From positions 1 to 8,275 of the forward strand of contig JAHZHM010000153.1 of NCBI GenBank assembly GCA_019420265.1: a DNA stretch of 8,275 nucleotides, written 5' to 3'. The stretch comes from Clostridiales bacterium. GTDB lineage: Bacteria; Bacillota; Clostridia; Christensenellales; Christensenellaceae. A program made the position numbers and the translations under genes. Below the pieces are notes generated by a model, which had not been told where the DNA came from, did no database searches, and saw nothing but the letters and a program-made list of their open reading frames with translations. Each line of letters begins with the position of its first letter. The first letter of the stretch is position 1. Below, in pieces: positions 1 through 6,070 of the stretch.

Positions 1-409
1 TGGCAACCTCGTTTTTGCACAGGGAGTCCAGCTTCATGCGGGAAATGCCCCGCTGCCTTGCCCAATTCTTGCAGGCATCCAGCAGCGCGCCGCCAATTCC
101 CCTGCCTCTGCTCTCCGGAAGCAAAACCAGGTCGCTCAAATAGGCAAATTTTCCGGGCACCAGGTAGTTTTCTTCTGCTTTTGTCTCGCATTCCCAAACA
201 CAGGCAAACCCCACAATCTTCCCATCCAGATCCGCCAGAAAAATATCCTTGGTCTCTTCCAAAATCGCCTCTCGCATGGGCGCTTCCCTCTGCTGCGCAA
301 CAGCGAAATACTCCGGCTCCAATGCCGACATATCCAGCGAGAGCTGATAGCCCATGCTGCAAATTTCCTTTAAATCTTCTAGCTTCGCTTTTCTAATTTC
401 CACTTTCAT
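1..409 (-). CDS. GNAT family N-acetyltransferase (3' end outside window)
   Basis: 136 codons are visible from the ATG at 409 to the left edge; the C-terminus lies outside. The protein looks like a GNAT acetyltransferase, a fold that moves an acetyl group from acetyl-CoA to an amine. The N-terminus (MKVEIRKAKLEDLKEI) is the usual first strand and helix. A strand-turn-strand follows at about residues 56-72 (DIFLADLDGKIVGFACVWE). The acetyl-CoA pyrophosphate-binding motif A is clear: YLSDLVLLPESRGRGIGGAL at about 90-109, with the R-G-R-G-I-G loop at 101-106. The substrate cannot be told from sequence. The start is supported by AGAAAGGAAAT directly before ATG. The gene begins 21 bp after the ANTAR gene's stop on the same strand, so the two are probably cotranscribed. 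Seen: motif A and start. Known: the family fold. Inferred: cotranscription. Confidence 0.9.
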   Translation of the reverse strand, partial: MKVEIRKAKLEDLKEICSMGYQLSLDMSALEPEYFAVAQQREAPMREAILEETKDIFLADLDGKIVGFACVWECETKAEENYLVPGKFAYLSDLVLLPESRGRGIGGALLDACKNWARQRGISRMKLDSLCKNEVA

Positions 410-430
410 ATTTCCTTTCTATCTTGGTGC

Positions 431-1012
431 TCAAAACTCCGAGAGATATGCCTCGTGCGTTTCGTAAGTTTTTAGAATATCCTCTGCGATCTCCCGCTGA
501 GAAAGCCGCATATCCATGGCACGCTTTTGAATATAGCGATGCGCCCGCTCCTCATCCATGCCCAAAACCGCCACCAGGCAGCATTTTGCCCGATCGATGA
601 GCTTGAAATCCTCCAGACGCTGGCGCAGCTGCTCATTTTGCTTTTGCAGCGCAGTAAATTTATGCGAAACGCTGAGCGCCATGCGGATCCCCATCGCCAG
701 CTCTTTGCTGGAAAGCGGCGCGCATAGCACCAGACAGCGCGATGCCAGAAGCTGCTGCTCTGCCCGCGGCGCCTCCGATCGGGTGGTCAAAAGCGCGCTG
801 GCGATGCCTCTCTCCCCTAGGCTTTTGAGAAAAAGCAGCTGGGCATCCGTGCATCTTCCGCTCACAAGCAGCACAAATCCTGCCTCTTCCAGGCTTTCCT
901 GGGCCGAAGCGACGGTTTTGATCTGCATGCTCTCTCCTGCGCCGGCAGCTAAGAGCGCTGCATCTATGGTGTTTTGAAGCTCGCCGGGAGCGGCGATGAC
1001 TAGGCTTTTCAT
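431..1012 (-). CDS. ANTAR-domain RNA-binding antiterminator with degenerate receiver
   Basis: A 193-residue protein in three parts. Residues 1-113 have the alternating strand/helix pattern of a response-regulator receiver. Residues about 115-137 are a probable coiled coil (HKFTALQKQNEQLRQRLEDF). Residues about 132-184 are a typical ANTAR domain (LIDRAKCCLVAVLGMDEERA, then AHRYIQKRAMDMRLSQREIA). ANTAR proteins bind paired stem-loops in nascent RNA and prevent transcription termination, usually after phosphorylation and dimerisation. Here the receiver lacks the acidic pair after strand 1 (LVIAAPGE), has Ser51 at the end of strand 3 where the phosphorylated Asp belongs (FVLLVSGR), and has CAP instead of KP after strand 5. 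Control by phosphotransfer therefore looks unlikely. No histidine kinase is nearby and its RNA targets are unknown. It is divergent to the solute-binding-like gene and upstream of the acetyltransferase. The start gives a complete strand 1; the next Met (residue 29) would remove it. Confidence 0.9.
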   Translation of the reverse strand: MKSLVIAAPGELQNTIDAALLAAGAGESMQIKTVASAQESLEEAGFVLLVSGRCTDAQLLFLKSLGERGIASALLTTRSEAPRAEQQLLASRCLVLCAPLSSKELAMGIRMALSVSHKFTALQKQNEQLRQRLEDFKLIDRAKCCLVAVLGMDEERAHRYIQKRAMDMRLSQREIAEDILKTYETHEAYLSEF

Positions 1013-1018
1013 ATTCGC

Positions 1019-1048
1019 ATTCTATCCCACCTTTCCCTGCTTTGTCAA
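1019..1048 (-). promoter_or_regulatory. Sigma-A-type promoter of the ANTAR gene, leaderless geometry
   Basis: On the minus strand a perfect -35 TTGACA (1048-1043) is followed by an 18-bp spacer and -10 TAGAAT (1024-1019). The ATG at 1012 begins seven bases after the -10, which is where transcription would be expected to start. The purine-rich AGGTGGGA, which resembles a ribosome binding site, sits inside the spacer and would not be in the transcript. The hexamers are seen directly; promoter activity and the start site are inferred. Confidence 0.55.
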
Positions 1049-1084
1049 CCGCCGCGCAAACTAATAAACCGCTTGGAGCGCGAA

Positions 1085-1090
1085 TATAGT
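1085..1090 (+). promoter_or_regulatory. Possible -10 element for the solute-binding-like gene
   Basis: TATAGT stands 17 bases before the GGGAGG ribosome binding site and would give a leader of about 24 bases. No good -35 is found at 16-18 bp spacing (TAATAA at 17 bp), so this is only a candidate, or one needing an activator. Confidence 0.25.
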
Positions 1091-1107
1091 GAATAAGAAA
1101 CCTATCC

Positions 1108-1113
1108 GGGAGG
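1108..1113 (+). promoter_or_regulatory. Ribosome binding site deciding a TTG start
   Basis: GGGAGG lies 7 bases before the TTG at 1121. The downstream codons read KKFFSLVICILSIAF, a classic basic-then-hydrophobic N-terminus. Together these fix the TTG start, whereas the first in-frame ATG (residue 19) would cut into the hydrophobic segment. Confidence 0.8.
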
Positions 1114-1120
1114 CGCGGCC

Positions 1121-2203
1121 TTGAAAAAATTCTTTTCTCTTGTCATCTGTATTTTGAGCATCGCGTTTTTGCTGATGGCCCCGGCTTTTATCGCCGGCGG
1201 CATTCATAAAAATGTCTATACTATGCGGGCAGAGAAGCTCGCCAATCAGTATACCGGCTCCTTGGAGATCTGGCATATTGTCTCGTTTAAGACGGGCGGA
1301 GAGAGCGGCGTTTCCTATCTGAAAAGCCGGGCCGCCGAGTTTGAAAAAAACAACCCTTACGTTTTTATTACCGTTGTCGGCATGACACCGGAAGAAGCGG
1401 AACAGCGCCTGGCAGCGGGCGAGCGGCCGGATATTTTCTCTTTCCCTCTGGGCTTTCCGCTGGAGCATCTGCTATCCAGGCTGGAAGAGCCCGAAGAGGC
1501 GCTCCTTCCCACCCTTGCCGAGACTGGCAAAAAGGGCGATCACTTCCTGGCCTATCCGTATATGATGGGGTTTTATACCATTACCGTCAATCAGGAGATC
1601 TATTTCTCCTCCGGCGCTTCGCTGCCCATCGGCACCGGTTTGCCCAGGGCCAATTTTAACTACCTAGTCTACCACGCCGAGCAAAACTGGAAGGAAGAGG
1701 ATGCCGAGATTCTCAGCCTCTGCAATACCTATGGGCTTGCCCCGCTCAAGACGCTGGAGTATTTCCGGGAAGAGGGGGAAAATAACTTTCTAATCGGCGG
1801 GCCTCCGGCAGATTATGCGCCCGATCCTGCCTCTTTTTCCACCGATGGGACGGATCGCTTTCTCAAAGGCAAGGCGGCGCTGCTGCTGGCGCCGGCTGCG
1901 GATTACGAGAAGTTGCTGCTGGATCAGCGCGCAAATTCCCTCAGTCTTACAACCCTGACTTTTTCCGACTATACGGACCTCGTGCAGTTGGTGGGCGTCT
2001 GCCAAACGCAGGATTCCGCCAAACAGGCCATGTGCCAAAATTTTGCCGCCTCCTTGCTGCGGCGCAAGGCACAAAAAGGGCTGGAGAACCTGAAAATGCT
2101 GCCCGCCGTACAGCTGGAGAGCGTCTATGAGGGGCAGACGCTCTATCTCGAGGAATATGAGCGGCTGGCCACCTCCGCTATCATTCCCAAAGCCTTTGAA
2201 TAG
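1121..2203 (+). CDS. Membrane-anchored extracellular solute-binding-like protein
   Basis: 360 residues from a TTG start. Residues 1-3 are basic and about 4-26 form a hydrophobic segment without a lipobox cysteine. The protein is therefore either cleaved near AFIAGG or kept as a signal anchor, not a typical Gram-positive lipoprotein. The rest resembles family 1 solute-binding proteins of ABC transporters: LEIWHIVSF at 48-56, a helix ending AAEFEKNNPYVFITVV (71-86), the RPDIF turn (102-106), AYPYMMGFYTITVNQEIY (144-161) matching the hinge segment that carries a YN pair in the family, and FLKGKAALLL (247-256). It is somewhat shorter than the usual 400-450 residues. No permease or ATPase gene is adjacent, so transport is not demonstrated; it could be a sensor or scaffold subunit with this fold. 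It precedes murB by 70 bp, but a palindrome and a likely promoter separate them. Confidence 0.75.
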   Translation: MKKFFSLVICILSIAFLLMAPAFIAGGIHKNVYTMRAEKLANQYTGSLEIWHIVSFKTGGESGVSYLKSRAAEFEKNNPYVFITVVGMTPEEAEQRLAAGERPDIFSFPLGFPLEHLLSRLEEPEEALLPTLAETGKKGDHFLAYPYMMGFYTITVNQEIYFSSGASLPIGTGLPRANFNYLVYHAEQNWKEEDAEILSLCNTYGLAPLKTLEYFREEGENNFLIGGPPADYAPDPASFSTDGTDRFLKGKAALLLAPAADYEKLLLDQRANSLSLTTLTFSDYTDLVQLVGVCQTQDSAKQAMCQNFAASLLRRKAQKGLENLKMLPAVQLESVYEGQTLYLEEYERLATSAIIPKAFE

Positions 2204-2217
2204 CTGGCTCTGGCATT

Positions 2218-2231
2218 GGCGAAATTTCGCC
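2218..2231. repeat. Perfect 14-bp palindrome upstream of murB
   Basis: GGCGAAATTTCGCC is a perfect inverted repeat 15 bases after the solute-binding-like gene and 7 bases before the putative -35 of murB. No T-run follows, so it makes a poor intrinsic terminator. An operator for a dimeric regulator is the other reading. The symmetry is seen; the function is not known. Confidence 0.5.
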
Positions 2232-2238
2232 TGGGCGC

Positions 2239-2267
2239 TTGTTGTCCGGAAAGGATTCGTGTAGAAT
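2239..2267 (+). promoter_or_regulatory. Likely promoter of murB-rapZ, leaderless geometry
   Basis: TTGTTG (2239-2244), a 17-bp spacer and TAGAAT (2262-2267) form a reasonable sigma-A promoter. The murB ATG begins seven bases after the -10, the same layout as the ANTAR gene. AGAGG touches the ATG almost directly, and GGAAAGGA (2248-2255) is 18 bases away, so neither is a well-placed ribosome binding site. Hexamers are seen; activity is inferred. Confidence 0.45.
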
Positions 2268-2273
2268 AGAGGT

Positions 2274-3188
2274 ATGAAAAAAGAGCAACTTCAAACACTA
2301 ATTAAATGGGCAGAGCAACAGGGCATCCCCTATCTGGCCAACGCTCCCATGCGGGAGTACACGACGTTTCGCGTGGGCGGGCCGGCGGATCTGCTCATCA
2401 GCCCGAAAAGCGCAGAGCAGATTCGGGCCGTTTTGCAGATGTGCCGACAGGAGGGAGCGCCCGTCACGCTGCTGGGCAACGGCAGCAATGTGCTTGTTCG
2501 GGATGGCGGTATCCGCGGGGTGGTGCTGCGCCTTGGTTCAGAGTTTTCTCAAATTCAAATAGGGGGCAACATGGTCGTTGCCCAGGCAGGGGCCAAGCTT
2601 GCGGCTGTGGTAAACGCCGCGCTGGGAGCCGGGCTTGTGGGCATGGAATTTGCCGGCGGCATTCCGGGCAGCGTGGGCGGCGGCATCTATATGAACGCCG
2701 GCGCGTATGGCGGAGAGCTGAGCCAGGTGCTGCACAGCGCGCTTGTGCTCACGGCAGATTTAGAAATCGTGCAGATGCCCAGGGAAGCGCTGGCGCTCTC
2801 CTATCGGCACAGCGCTTTGATGGAAAACGGCGCCTTGGCTTTGGAAGGCCGTTTTTGCCTGGAGCCAGGCGATACCGCCGCTGCGCGCGAATATCTGCGC
2901 GAGCTTGGCGCCCGCCGCCGAGAGAAACAGCCTTTGGATCTGCCCAGCGCAGGCAGCACCTTTAAGCGCCCGGCCGGACACTATGCCGGCGCGCTCATCG
3001 AGGCCGCCGGGCTCAAGGGCTTCTGCATCGGCGGAGCACAGGTTTCGGAAAAGCATGCGGGGTTTGTCGTCAATCGGGGCGGCAGCGCAGCGGATATTCT
3101 GGCGCTCATCCGCCATGTGCAGGAATGCGTCTTGGCGCAAAGCGGCATCTGGCTGGAGCCGGAAGTTCTGATTTTGGGCGAAGATTAA
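2274..3188 (+). CDS. murB: UDP-N-acetylenolpyruvoylglucosamine reductase
   Basis: 304 residues, a full-length MurB. The enzyme reduces UDP-GlcNAc-enolpyruvate to UDP-MurNAc with NADPH and FAD in the cytoplasm, the second committed step of peptidoglycan synthesis. Family signatures are all present: YTTFRVGGPA at 29-38, the FAD-binding GNGSNVLV at 68-75, GMEFAGGIPGSVGGGIYMNA at 123-142, YRHS at 177-180, and PSAGSTFKRP at 224-233. Ser228 in that last motif is the family's proton donor. LEPEVLIL near the C-terminus carries the conserved Glu297. The sequence resembles the type II MurB of Firmicutes. rapZ follows after 21 bp with its own strong ribosome binding site. The ATG at 2274 gives the standard N-terminus, but its ribosome binding site is unusually placed and the mRNA may be leaderless. 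The identification is secure. Confidence 0.97.
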   Translation: MKKEQLQTLIKWAEQQGIPYLANAPMREYTTFRVGGPADLLISPKSAEQIRAVLQMCRQEGAPVTLLGNGSNVLVRDGGIRGVVLRLGSEFSQIQIGGNMVVAQAGAKLAAVVNAALGAGLVGMEFAGGIPGSVGGGIYMNAGAYGGELSQVLHSALVLTADLEIVQMPREALALSYRHSALMENGALALEGRFCLEPGDTAAAREYLRELGARRREKQPLDLPSAGSTFKRPAGHYAGALIEAAGLKGFCIGGAQVSEKHAGFVVNRGGSAADILALIRHVQECVLAQSGIWLEPEVLILGED

Positions 3189-3209
3189 AACAAAAGAAAG
3201 GAGCAGCTT

Positions 3210-4109
3210 ATGAGATTCACTATCATCACCGGGCTTTCGGGCGCAGGGCGCTCTTCCGCCCTCAAGACATTCGAAGATATGGGATATTTTTGCGCGGATA
3301 ACATTCCGCCCGCGCTCATTCCGGCTTTTGCCCGGCTCTGCCTGGCGCGCTCCGTGGATGCGCCTAAAAACGTCGCAGTTGTGGCGGATATGCGCATGGG
3401 CGATATGTTCGATACCATCTACGCCGCCATTGACGAGCTGAAAAAAATGGATCTGGAGCTGGACATCCTGTTCTTAGATGCCTCGGATGCGGCGTTGGTC
3501 GGCCGGTTCAACCAGACCAGGCGCGTGCACCCCGTCTCGGGCAGCGGCAATGTGCTGTCCGGCATTTTCGTCGAGCGGGACAAGCTTCAGCGCATCAAGG
3601 ATATGGCCAACACGGTGCTGGATACCACAACCTACAACGCCCGCAAACTGGCGGATGTTCTGGAGCAGAAATACAGCCAGAGCTTCGATAGCCGCCTGCC
3701 CGTTTCCGTCGTCACCTTCGGCTATAAGCGAGGCATCCCCATCGATGCAGACCTGGTTTTCGACATGCGCTTTCTGCCCAACCCATTCTATATCGAGCGG
3801 CTTCGGCGCTCTTCCGGGCTGGAAAAAGATGTAAGCAGCTATGTCCTCTCCTTTCCGGAAGCCGAATACTTTTTAAAAACCACCATCGATCTGGTAACAC
3901 ACTTGCTTCCGCACTACTTGGAGCAGGATAAGCGGCAGCTCACCATCGGCATCGGCTGCACAGGCGGAATGCACCGCAGCGTCGCCATCGGCCAGGAACT
4001 CTATCAGCGCCTGGAACAGCTTGGGCATAAGGTCTTTATCGAGCATCGGGATATGAACCTGGAGCGAGAGGCCATCAAAAAGCGCTTCTATTCTTCCAGC
4101 GCGCAATAG
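3210..4109 (+). CDS. rapZ: RapZ/YvcJ family nucleotide-binding protein
   Basis: 299 residues, the normal length of the family. In E. coli RapZ is an RNA-binding adaptor that guides decay of the GlmZ small RNA and so controls GlmS, which feeds amino sugars into the cell wall. Its Firmicutes homologue YvcJ binds and hydrolyses nucleotides, and its RNA role is less clear. The N-terminal P-loop domain has TGLSGAGRSS at 7-16, DMGYFCADNIPP, and the TRRVHPVSGSG segment in place of the usual TRRRHPL. The C-terminal domain has VVTFGYKRGIP, DMRFLPNPFYI and IGIGCTGGMHRSVAIG. Two positions are uncommon: Arg14 instead of the P-loop lysine, and Met instead of Lys in the GCTGGKHRSV motif. The start follows AAAGGAG with a 6-base spacer. 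It shares an apparent operon with murB, which fits a cell-wall role. No yvcK or whiA follows within the window. Confidence 0.95.
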   Translation: MRFTIITGLSGAGRSSALKTFEDMGYFCADNIPPALIPAFARLCLARSVDAPKNVAVVADMRMGDMFDTIYAAIDELKKMDLELDILFLDASDAALVGRFNQTRRVHPVSGSGNVLSGIFVERDKLQRIKDMANTVLDTTTYNARKLADVLEQKYSQSFDSRLPVSVVTFGYKRGIPIDADLVFDMRFLPNPFYIERLRRSSGLEKDVSSYVLSFPEAEYFLKTTIDLVTHLLPHYLEQDKRQLTIGIGCTGGMHRSVAIGQELYQRLEQLGHKVFIEHRDMNLEREAIKKRFYSSSAQ

Positions 4110-4123
4110 CCGTTTTTCCCATC

Positions 4124-4151
4124 AAAAAAAGCGCTTTTCAGCGCTTTTTTT
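4124..4151. terminator. Bidirectional intrinsic terminator between rapZ and queH
   Basis: Seven A, GCGCT, loop TTTC, AGCGC, seven T: a 12-bp stem with a 4-base loop. It gives a T-run on either strand, so it can end rapZ (stop at 4109) and the convergent uvrC-queH operon. The queH stop codon TAA (4152-4150) overlaps the stem. Confidence 0.92.
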
Positions 4152-4710
4152 ATTCCCCTGCCGCCGGCTGGCTGCGCTTCTTTTTGGTATAGCGCTCTTC
4201 CTCGCTGAAAATGCAGCCGCAGTATTTTTGCATATACAGCTCCATCTCCCGCGCCCTTTGCTGGCCTTCCTTGAAATATGGCCGGAAATCCCGATAGAGA
4301 AAGGAGACGCCGTACTGCTCGGCGGCCCGCTCCCCCGTCTGCCGCAGCAGTTCGTGATTCTGATAGGGGCTGATGAGCAGCGTCGTGGAAAAGGAAGCAA
4401 AGCCGTGCTCCGCCGCGTATTTTGCCGCGGCAAACAGGCGGGATTCATAGCAATAGGCGCAGCGGTGATCGAAATTCGGATAGGTGGCCATCAAGAACTC
4501 CCGCAGGCCGTAATCTCCCTCCAAAATCAGCCGCAAATCGATGCTTCTAGCATATTCCTCCAGCGTATTTTTGCGGTTTTTATACTCCTTTTTGGGGTGA
4601 ATGTTGGGGTTAAACCAATAGCCCACCGGCTCTATCCCCTCGCCGCGCAAGCTATCGATGCACATAATCGAGCAGGGCGCGCAGCAGATATGCAAAAGCG
4701 TTTGTTCCAT
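4150..4710 (-). CDS. queH: Epoxyqueuosine reductase QueH
   Basis: 186 residues of the QueH (formerly DUF208) family. QueH reduces epoxyqueuosine in the tRNA anticodon to queuosine, the last step of that pathway, and is the cobalamin-independent counterpart of QueG. The Fe-S/active-site cysteines are all visible: LLHICCAPC (Cys9, Cys10, Cys13), DHRCAYCYESRL (Cys84, Cys87) and KYCGCIFSEEERY (Cys164, Cys166). Other family segments are GYWFNPNIHPKKEYKNR (30-46), FSTTLLISPYQNHELL and FLYRDFRPYFKEG. The start is supported by AAGGGGGAG four bases before ATG and lies 11 bp after the DUF2461 stop, so it is the last gene of the uvrC operon. The tail after Tyr174 (KKKRSQPAAGE) is basic, then poorly conserved. 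No other queuosine genes are in the window, so the precursor may be made elsewhere in the genome or salvaged. Confidence 0.95.
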   Translation of the reverse strand: MEQTLLHICCAPCSIMCIDSLRGEGIEPVGYWFNPNIHPKKEYKNRKNTLEEYARSIDLRLILEGDYGLREFLMATYPNFDHRCAYCYESRLFAAAKYAAEHGFASFSTTLLISPYQNHELLRQTGERAAEQYGVSFLYRDFRPYFKEGQQRAREMELYMQKYCGCIFSEEERYTKKKRSQPAAGE

Positions 4711-4721
4711 ATTGCTCCCCC

Positions 4722-5447
4722 TTAAAATTCAAATACCTTTCCGCCGCCCTCATAGAAGGTGTACGGCGCATTTTTTTGCTGTGTTTTGAGCGACGCCTCC
4801 AGCAAAAAAGCGTAGATGGGCGCCAGCATCTCATAGCCCTGGCGGACGGTCTCGGCCAGATTCGGCGAAAACAGCAAATCAAAATCCACGCTTTCGGCCG
4901 TGACGCTGATCGTGCGCCGGTTCAGCCATTCCTGCCGCTCGGGCGGCTCGCCCCCATAACGCGGGCGCTTCAGCTTTTCGCCATGCAGCTGAAACTGATC
5001 CTGCCCGGCAAAAGCCGCCAGCGCCTTTTCCGCCAAAGGCTCTTTTTCCAAAATCATCTGCCGCACAGTTTCCATAAACCCGGGCACGGCCTTATAAAAC
5101 CCGCATCCATAGGAAAACCCTTCCGGGCTCAATTCAAAATACAGCCCCGGCCAGCCCGGCTCGTGCATGCGGAAGCGCCGGAAAATGAGCCACATATTCT
5201 CCCGGTACAGCGATTTATCGTGGGAATAGCGGGTATCCCGCCAGATGCGGCTGATAGTCTTATCCACCCGGGGCAGCGCTACAATCTGGCTGTCTATCTC
5301 CAGCGCCTGGGGCGCCAGATAGCTCACCAGCTGGCAAAACGGCTCTATGACATAGGCGCGGTATTCCGCGTTATGCGCATGAAACCACTCCCGGCTGTTG
5401 CGCCGCCGGTTTTCAGATAAAAATTCCAGTGTCTTTTGGCTAAACAT
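4722..5447 (-). CDS. DUF2461 family protein, function unknown
   Basis: 241 residues from the ATG at 5447. It matches the DUF2461 family, whose biochemical role is not established. Recognisable segments are FLSENRRRNSREWFHAHNAE (9-28), RVDKTISRIWRDTRYSHDKS (60-79) followed by LYRENMW, and LYFELSPEGFSYGCGFY, which matches the family's ISRI-RDTRFS-DKSPYK and F.YFHI.P-type blocks. It is soluble, without signal peptide or membrane segment. The open frame continues 71 codons upstream to 5660, but that extension lies wholly inside the flavoprotein gene. The start at 5447 is preferred because the family begins at MFSQKTLEFL and AAGGAG lies 10 bases upstream. It overlaps the end of the flavoprotein gene by 8 bases, which suggests translational coupling. 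It is the third gene of the uvrC operon. Confidence 0.9.
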   Translation of the reverse strand: MFSQKTLEFLSENRRRNSREWFHAHNAEYRAYVIEPFCQLVSYLAPQALEIDSQIVALPRVDKTISRIWRDTRYSHDKSLYRENMWLIFRRFRMHEPGWPGLYFELSPEGFSYGCGFYKAVPGFMETVRQMILEKEPLAEKALAAFAGQDQFQLHGEKLKRPRYGGEPPERQEWLNRRTISVTAESVDFDLLFSPNLAETVRQGYEMLAPIYAFLLEASLKTQQKNAPYTFYEGGGKVFEF

Positions 5448-6054
5448 CGCTCCTGCTCTCCTTCTCTGCCTCCTGCGGATAAACCGAGCGCCCAAATTCA
5501 TAGGCGCGGGCAAGATGCCCCGTCTGCGCAATTTGCGGCCTGCCGTTGGTATCGCCGCATCCGCCGGCCAACAGCATCCCCTTATCGCAAAAACCAAGAT
5601 AATTGACGACTGCAAAGCGATAATAGGCGCTGGCCTGTTCAAAAGTCCAGAACAGATCATCGGCGGCGGTCATGAGCAGGGCGCTATCTTTGACGGAGTA
5701 TTTCTCATAGCGGCCCAGCGGCGGGTTTGCATCCTCCTGCGCGAGGCAGTAGAACCGCTCGATAAAGGCTTTGAGCCGGGAGGAAATCGTCCAGAAATAC
5801 AGCGGCGAAGCAAAAACCAGCAAATCCGCCGCCTCGATTTTGGGAATCAGGCTATGAAAATCGTCCTTCTGCACGCAGGGCTTGCCATAGCGGCAGGCGT
5901 TGCAGCCAGTGCAGCCCTTCACCTCCATGCGCATCAAAGAGAGCTTTTCCACATGATGCCCGGCAGCTTCTGCCCCCGAAAGAAAGGCATCCACAAGCTG
6001 CTCGGTATTCCCATTCTTCCTGCCGCCGCCCAGCACAGCCAAAATATTCTTCAT
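5440..6054 (-). CDS. Flavodoxin-like iron-sulfur flavoprotein (NADPH-dependent FMN reductase family)
   Basis: 204 residues. The N-terminal MKNILAVLGGGRKNGNTEQL is the FMN-phosphate loop of the flavodoxin-like reductase fold. Cys48-x2-Cys51-x2-Cys54-x5-Cys60 (GCTGCNACRYGKPCVQKDDF) follows the first helix, in the place and spacing used by iron-sulfur flavoproteins to hold a 4Fe-4S cluster. LLVFASPLYFWTISSRLKAF is the second FMN-contact strand, loop and helix. Such proteins move electrons between ferredoxin-like carriers and small acceptors; the substrate here is unknown. The start at 6054 has AGAGGAG six bases upstream and begins right at strand 1. An ATG at 6087 in the same frame would overlap the uvrC end and add 11 charged residues, so it is rejected. 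The gene sits 16 bp after uvrC and overlaps the DUF2461 start by 8 bases. Fe-S content is inferred from the cysteine pattern. Confidence 0.9.
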   Translation of the reverse strand: MKNILAVLGGGRKNGNTEQLVDAFLSGAEAAGHHVEKLSLMRMEVKGCTGCNACRYGKPCVQKDDFHSLIPKIEAADLLVFASPLYFWTISSRLKAFIERFYCLAQEDANPPLGRYEKYSVKDSALLMTAADDLFWTFEQASAYYRFAVVNYLGFCDKGMLLAGGCGDTNGRPQIAQTGHLARAYEFGRSVYPQEAEKESRSDV

Positions 6055-6070
6055 TGCTCGCTCCTCTCTG

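Noticed and set aside
58..396. Plus-strand open frame over the acetyltransferase gene
   Set aside because: It is antisense to a clear GNAT gene, has proline/arginine-rich low-information sequence and no ribosome binding site.
1009..1020. Three-codon mini-ORF (ATG-CGA-ATA-TGA) overlapping the ANTAR start
   Set aside because: Its ATG would lie upstream of the inferred transcript start and partly within the -10 element, so it is probably chance.
1042..1067. TTGTCA and TAATAA as a plus-strand promoter for the solute-binding-like gene
   Set aside because: The spacer is only 14 bp, and the TTGTCA is mostly the reverse of the better minus-strand TTGACA.
1061..1468. Minus-strand open frame over the start of the solute-binding-like gene
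   Set aside because: It has no recognisable domain and is antisense to a supported gene with a proper start.
2306..2965. 219-codon open frame inside murB in another frame
   Set aside because: It is a GC-rich shadow of murB, and all MurB motifs are in the main frame.
4722..5660. Longer 312-residue version of the DUF2461 protein
   Set aside because: The extra 71 residues lie inside the flavoprotein gene and do not resemble the family; a good ribosome binding site supports 5447.
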